Positions 59,713-64,000 of a DNA stretch of 64,000 nucleotides are shown in pieces. This DNA is from Streptomyces diastatochromogenes. GTDB taxonomy: Bacteria > Actinomycetota > Actinomycetes > Streptomycetales > Streptomycetaceae. The position numbers were made by a program, and so were the translations under genes. The DNA is taken from the NCBI GenBank assembly GCA_026913215.1, contig JAPTYK010000001.1, positions 1,736,001 to 1,800,000 of the forward strand, written 5' to 3'. The notes beneath the pieces are model-generated. The model searched no databases and had not been told where the DNA came from. It saw nothing but the letters and a program-made list of their open reading frames with translations. Each line of letters begins with the position of its first letter. The first letter of the stretch is position 1.

Positions 59713-59716
59713 GGCC

Positions 59717-60157
59717 TCAGGCCTTGGGCGCGGCGGCCTCGGGGCCGGCCACCAGCTTGCCGTCCTCGACGCGGATGGGGACCTCGGGGAGCGGGACGGT
59801 GGCGGGGCCCTGGATCGCCTTGCCGGTCGTCACGTCGAAGCGGCTGCCGTGGCAGGGGCAGTTGCCCTCGTTGTCCTCGACCTTGTCGAGGACGCAGCCG
59901 GCGTGGGTGCACTGGGCGCTGAAGGCCTTGTACTGGCCCTTGGCGGGGCAGCTCACCACGAGCCGCTGCTCGCGGTAGAGCTTGGAACCGCCGACCGGCA
60001 CCTCGTCCGGGGCGCCGAGCGGGACGGGCGCGGTCGGGGTCGGGGTCTCTGCGTGCCCGAGCTTGGACTCGGTGGAGCAGGCGGCGACGCCCAGCCCGGC
60101 GGCTCCGGCGAGGGCCGCGCCTTTCAGTACGGTGCGGCGGCTGGACTGGCCGGACAT
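59717..60157 (-). CDS. Tat-exported Rieske [2Fe-2S] lipoprotein
   Basis: 146 residues, intact. Twin-arginine signal SSRRTVLKGAALAGAAG with a lipobox GVAAC, so exported folded and lipid-anchored. Rieske boxes QCTHAGCVLD and CPCHGSRFD are complete, with the disulfide cysteines. A periplasm-side electron carrier of the actinobacterial Rieske type; partner oxidoreductase not nearby. It is separated from uvrA by 197 bases. Confidence 0.92.
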   Translation of the reverse strand: MSGQSSRRTVLKGAALAGAAGLGVAACSTESKLGHAETPTPTAPVPLGAPDEVPVGGSKLYREQRLVVSCPAKGQYKAFSAQCTHAGCVLDKVEDNEGNCPCHGSRFDVTTGKAIQGPATVPLPEVPIRVEDGKLVAGPEAAAPKA

Positions 60158-60354
60158 GAGCGCTCCACGGTTGAGATCGGGGACAAGACCCCCAGGACTG
60201 ACCGAACCGACGATACCGGCGAACTCCCGGCCCCTCCCCGGGCCCGGCGGTACGGGCGGGGCCCCGCGAACGGGGCCCTGCCGACCCTCAGGCCTCGCGG
60301 GCGCGACCGTCAGGCCCCGCCGGTCCGGCCCCGGGTCCCGCGCCGGTCCGGCCG

Positions 60355-63300
60355 TCACGCCTTGCGGGTCCTGGTGGTCGTCGTCTTCTTGGCGGTGGTC
60401 GTCTTCTTCGCGGGTGCGGCGGCCTTCTTCGCCGCGGCCTTCTTGGCGGGGGCCTTCTTCGCCGCCGTCTTCTTGGCCCCGCGCGCCGCGGGATCGTCGT
60501 GGCGTCGCTGATCCGGTCGGCGCCGAGGATCTCGCGGAGGAACTTGCCGGTGTGGCTCGGGGACGGAGGCGACCTCCTCCGGCGTGCCCTCGGCGACCAC
60601 CAGACCGCCGCCGCTGCCGCCCTCGGGGCCCATGTCGACGACCCAGTCGGCGGTCTTGATGACATCGAGGTTGTGCTCGATGACGATCACCGAGTTGCCC
60701 TTGTCGACCAGGTTGGACAGGACCTTGATCAGCTTCGAGATGTCCTCGAAGTGGAGACCGGTGGTCGGCTCGTCCAGGACGTAGACCGTGCGGCCCGTCG
60801 AGCGCTTCTGGAGCTCGGAGGCGAGCTTCACGCGCTGCGCCTCGCCTCCGGAGAGCGTCGGCGCGGACTGGCCGAGGCGGACGTAGCCCAGTCCGACCTC
60901 GTTGAGCGTGCGCAGGTGCCGGGCGATGGTCGGGACGGCCTCGAAGAAGTCGAGGGCCTCCTCGATCGGCATGTCCAGGACCTCGGCGATGGACTTGCCC
61001 TTGTAGTGGACCTCCAGGGTCTCCCGGTTGTACCGGTCGCCGTGGCAGACCTCGCACGGGACGTAGACGTCCGGGAGGAAGTTCATCTCGATCTTGATCG
61101 TGCCGTCGCCGGAGCAGTTCTCGCAGCGGCCGCCCTTGACGTTGAAGGAGAAGCGGCCGGGCAGGTAGCCCCGGACCTTGGCCTCCATCGTCTCGGCGAA
61201 GAGCTTGCGGACGTGGTCGAAGACGCCGGTGTACGTCGCCGGGTTCGACCGCGGGGTGCGGCCGATCGGGGACTGGTCGACGTGCACGACCTTGTCGACG
61301 AGCTCGTCGCCGTCCACGCGCGTGTGCCGTCCGGGCACCGACTTGGCGCCGTTCAGCTCGCGCGCCAGGTGGGTGTAGAGGATGTCGTTGACCAGGGTCG
61401 ACTTGCCGGAGCCGGAGACGCCGGTGACGGCGGTGAGGACGCCCAGCGGGAAGGAGACGTCGATGTCCCGCAGGTTGTTCTCGCGGGCCCCGTGCACGGT
61501 GAGCCGTCGTCCGGGGTCCACCGGGCGGCGGAGCTCCGGGTGGCGATCGAGCGGCGGCCGGACAGGTACTGCCCGGTCATCGACTCCTCGTTGGCGAGGA
61601 GCTCCTCCAGGGAGCCGGAGTGGACGACCTTGCCGCCGTGCTCGCCGGCGCCGGGGCCGATGTCGACGACCCAGTCGGCGACCTTGATGGTGTCCTCGTC
61701 GTGCTCGACGACGATGAGCGTGTTGCCCATGTCCCGGAGCCGGACCAGGGTCTCGATGAGCCGGTGGTTGTCGCGCTGGTGGAGGCCGATGGACGGCTCG
61801 TCGAGCACGTAGAGCACGCCGACCAGGCCGGAGCCGATCTGGGTGGCGAGCCGGATGCGCTGGGCCTCGCCGCCGGAGAGCGTGCCCGCCGCCCGGTTGA
61901 GCGAGAGGTAGTCGAGGCCGACGTCGACGAGGAAGCGGAGCCGCTCGTTGACCTCCTTGAGGACCCGCTCGGCGATCTTCTTGTCGCGGGCGTTGAGCGT
62001 GAGGCGGGAGAGGAACTCGGCGCAGTCGCTGATCGACATCGCGGAGACCTCGGCGATGGACTTCTCCATGACCGTGACCGCGAGGACGATCGGCTTGAGG
62101 CGGGTGCCCTCGCAGGTGGGGCAGGGCACCTCGCGCATGTAGCCCTCGAAGCGCTCGCGGCTGGAGTCGCCTCGGCCTCGCTGTGGCGCCGCTTGACGAA
62201 GGAGACGGCGCCTTCGAAGGCCGGGGTGGTGTACGCCCGCTCGCGTCCGTACCGGTTGCGGTAGCGGACCTCGACCTGGGTCTTGTGGCCGTACATCAGG
62301 GCCTTCTTGGCGCGCTGCGGCAGCCCGGCGTACGGGATGTCCGTGCGGAAGCCGAGGGCCTGGGAGAGTCCGCCGATGAGCCGGCCGAAGTACTCCTTGG
62401 TGTGGCCGTGCGACCAGGGGTGGATGGCGCCCTCGTCGAGGGACTTGTCCTCGTCGGGGACGACCAGCTCCGGGTCGACCTCCATGCGGGTGCCGATGCC
62501 GGTGCAGTCGGGGCAGGCGCCGAAGGGCGAGTTGAAGGAGAAGGAGCGCGGCTCCAGCTCCTCGAAGGACAGGTCGTCGTACGGGCAGTAGAGGTGCTCC
62601 GAGTACATCTTCTCGCGCTCGGGGTCGTCCTCGGCGAGGTCGACGAAGTCGAGCACGACCATGCCGCCGGAGAGCCCGAGGGCGGTCTCGACGGAGTCGG
62701 TGAGCCGGCGCTTGGCGCTGTCCTTCACGGTGAGGCGGTCGACGACCACCTCGATCGTGTGCTTCTCCTGCTTCTTCAGCGTCGGCGGCTCGCTGAGCTG
62801 GACGGTCCGCCCGTCGACGCGGGCGCGGCTGTAGCCCTTGGTCTGGAGGTCGGCGAAGAGGTCGACGAACTCGCCCTTCCGCTCGCGCACCAGCGGGGAG
62901 AGCACCTGGAAGCGGCTGCCCTCGGGGAGCTCCAGGACCTTGTCGACGATGGCCTGCGGCGACTGGCGGGAGATGGGGCGGCGGCACTCGGGACAGTGCG
63001 GCTTGCCGATGCGGGCGAAGAGCAGGCGGAGGTAGTCGTAGACCTCCGTGATGGTGCCGACCGTCGAGCGCGGGTTGCGCGAGGTCGACTTCTGGTCGAT
63101 GGAGACGGCGGGCGAGAGACCTTCGATGAAGTCGACGTCCGGCTTGTCCATCTGGCCGAGGAACTGCCGGGCGTACGAGGAGAGCGACTCGACGTACCGG
63201 CGCTGCCCCTCGGCGAAGATCGTGTCGAACGCGAGGGAGGACTTGCCCGACCCCGAGAGCCCGGTGAAGACGATGAGGGAGTCACGCGGGAGGTCGAGCG

Positions 63301-63355
63301 AGACGTTCTTGAGGTTGTGCTCGCGAGCGCCACGGACGATGAGACGGTCGGCCAC
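60355..63355 (-). CDS. uvrA: Excinuclease ABC subunit A
   Basis: About 1000 residues. Damage-recognition ATPase of nucleotide excision repair with two ABC modules: Walker [10 protein letters not shown] near 33 and GVSGSGKST near 640, two signature motifs ([24 protein letters not shown]), Walker [12 protein letters not shown] and [11 protein letters not shown], and zinc cysteines (CPYDDLSF-...-CPDC, CENC-...-CEVC). Ends with a lysine/alanine/threonine-rich tail. Breaks near 62170, 61530, 60558 and 60500. GTG at 63355 (VADRLIVRG) fits the family start; 63367 is also in frame. Confidence 0.95.
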
Positions 63356-63447
63356 GCCGGTCCGCACCTTTCTTCAGAGAGCGGATATGCCTGGGATGTG
63401 CCTGAATACCCAACAACCAAGGATGCCGGATGCTTCCATCGAGCCTA

Positions 63448-63463
63448 TAGCACGCACATTCGA
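63448..63463 (-). promoter_or_regulatory. LexA-box-like sequence upstream of uvrA
   Basis: On the minus strand TCGAATGTGCGTGCTA, compared with the actinobacterial SOS consensus TCGAAC-N4-GTTCGA: left half 5/6, right half 4/6. A TATAGG follows immediately. Located about 95 bases before the uvrA start. Confidence 0.4.
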
Positions 63464-63520
63464 TTTCCGGCCGTCCGGAGACCGCTTCACCCGAATGAGT
63501 GGCGGCGCTAGGGTGCGGCC

Positions 63521-64000
63521 ATGATCGATCACGAGCGCGACCTCGCTTCCGTACGAGAAGCGACCGAGCGGCTGCTGAACGACGCCGCCTCCTGGGACAA
63601 CGCGGCCGTCGCCGAGCCGTCACGGCTTCCCGGCTGGACCCGCGGCCACATCCTCGCCCACCTCTCCCGCAACGCCGACGCCCTGGTGAACGTCTTCCGG
63701 GGCCTGCCGATGTACGCGAGCGCCGAGGCCCGCGACACCGACATCGAGCGCGACGCGGACCGTCCCTCGACGTCCAGCTCGCCGACCTGCGCGCGACCGG
63801 CGAGCGCCTCCAGGAGGCCGCCGCCGAGCCCGCCGACTGGAACCGTACGGTCGAGCTCCGCAACGGGGTCACCGACAGCGCCTCCCGGGTCCCCTTCCGC
63901 CGCTGGGTGGAGGTGGCCCTGCACCACGTCGACCTGGGCGCCGGCTACGAGCTGGAGGACCTGCCGGAGGAGTTCGTCCGGCGGGAGATCGACTTCCTCG
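63521..64000 (+). CDS. Maleylpyruvate isomerase-family mycothiol-dependent enzyme (partial)
   Basis: First ~160 residues; the 3' end lies beyond the window. DinB-like four-helix fold with metal-binding pattern [20 protein letters not shown] and, after repair of one lost base near 63765, [15 protein letters not shown] and [15 protein letters not shown]. This is the MDMPI N-terminal domain; such enzymes use mycothiol, the actinobacterial thiol, for isomerase or S-transferase reactions. Specific substrate unknown. Confidence 0.85.
   Translation, partial: MIDHERDLASVREATERLLNDAASWDNAAVAEPSRLPGWTRGHILAHLSRNADALVNVFRGLPMYASAEARDTDIERDADRPSTSSSPTCARPASASRRPPPSPPTGTVRSSSATGSPTAPPGSPSAAGWRWPCTTSTWAPATSWRTCRRSSSGGRSTSS

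Overview
The window is a very high-GC actinobacterial chromosome segment, almost certainly Streptomyces. WhiA, a SoxR-controlled monooxygenase next to a near-perfect SoxR box, a DmdR-type iron box, PhoP-like direct repeats and many 1-4 base gene overlaps all fit that genus. Gene order from suf to uvrC follows the block conserved across actinobacteria (in Mycobacterium tuberculosis roughly Rv1420-Rv1466: uvrC-rapZ-yvcK-whiA, gap-pgk-tpiA-secG, tkt-tal-zwf-opcA-pgl, ctaB, ctaA-ABC transporter, suf). No rRNA, tRNA, phage, transposase or CRISPR array was seen.

Layout. 1-5.6 kb: accessory catabolic cluster with two paralogous cytosine-deaminase-like amidohydrolases, an APC permease, a divergent FadR-type regulator and an AraC regulator. 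5.8-8.8 kb: two-domain TerD protein; GntR regulator with ACC deaminase. 8.9-14 kb: PhoX-like phosphatase, an unknown acidic protein and a secreted nuclease, the two secreted enzymes each preceded by PHO-box-like repeats. 14-20.2 kb: SoxR-regulon monooxygenase (ecaD-like), GNAT, SDR, a DapA paralogue facing dapD, an SMR efflux pump with its TetR repressor, and a membrane protein. 20.3-26.8 kb: sufR-sufB-sufD-Rieske-sufC-sufS-sufU-sufT operon behind an iron box. 26.9-33.2 kb: DUF72 protein, two-gene ABC exporter, ctaA, amidohydrolase, small protein, ctaB. 33.6-40.3 kb: pentose phosphate operon tkt-tal-zwf-opcA-pgl. 40.3-48 kb: YdbS/YdbT-like PH-domain pair, pgi, an RbpA paralogue, secG, tpiA, pgk, gap. 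48.2-51.2 kb: large secreted M14 carboxypeptidase. 51.4-56.3 kb: overlapping uvrC-rapZ-yvcK-whiA. 56.3-64 kb: SDR, secreted papain-like protease with a secreted partner, HTH regulator, Tat-exported Rieske lipoprotein, uvrA and the start of a mycothiol-dependent maleylpyruvate isomerase-like gene.

Functionally the core covers Fe-S assembly, heme A synthesis, central carbon metabolism, excision repair and the WhiA developmental module. The flanks are regulator-plus-effector units, several with a clear palindromic operator.

Major caveat: more than half of the protein genes, including essential ones (uvrA, uvrC, whiA, yvcK, sufS, zwf, opcA, pgl, dapD), are interrupted by frameshifts. Nearly all can be restored by adding one base, usually in a G or C run. 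This looks like systematic consensus error (homopolymer undercalling), not gene decay. I annotate whole genes across the breaks and give approximate break points.
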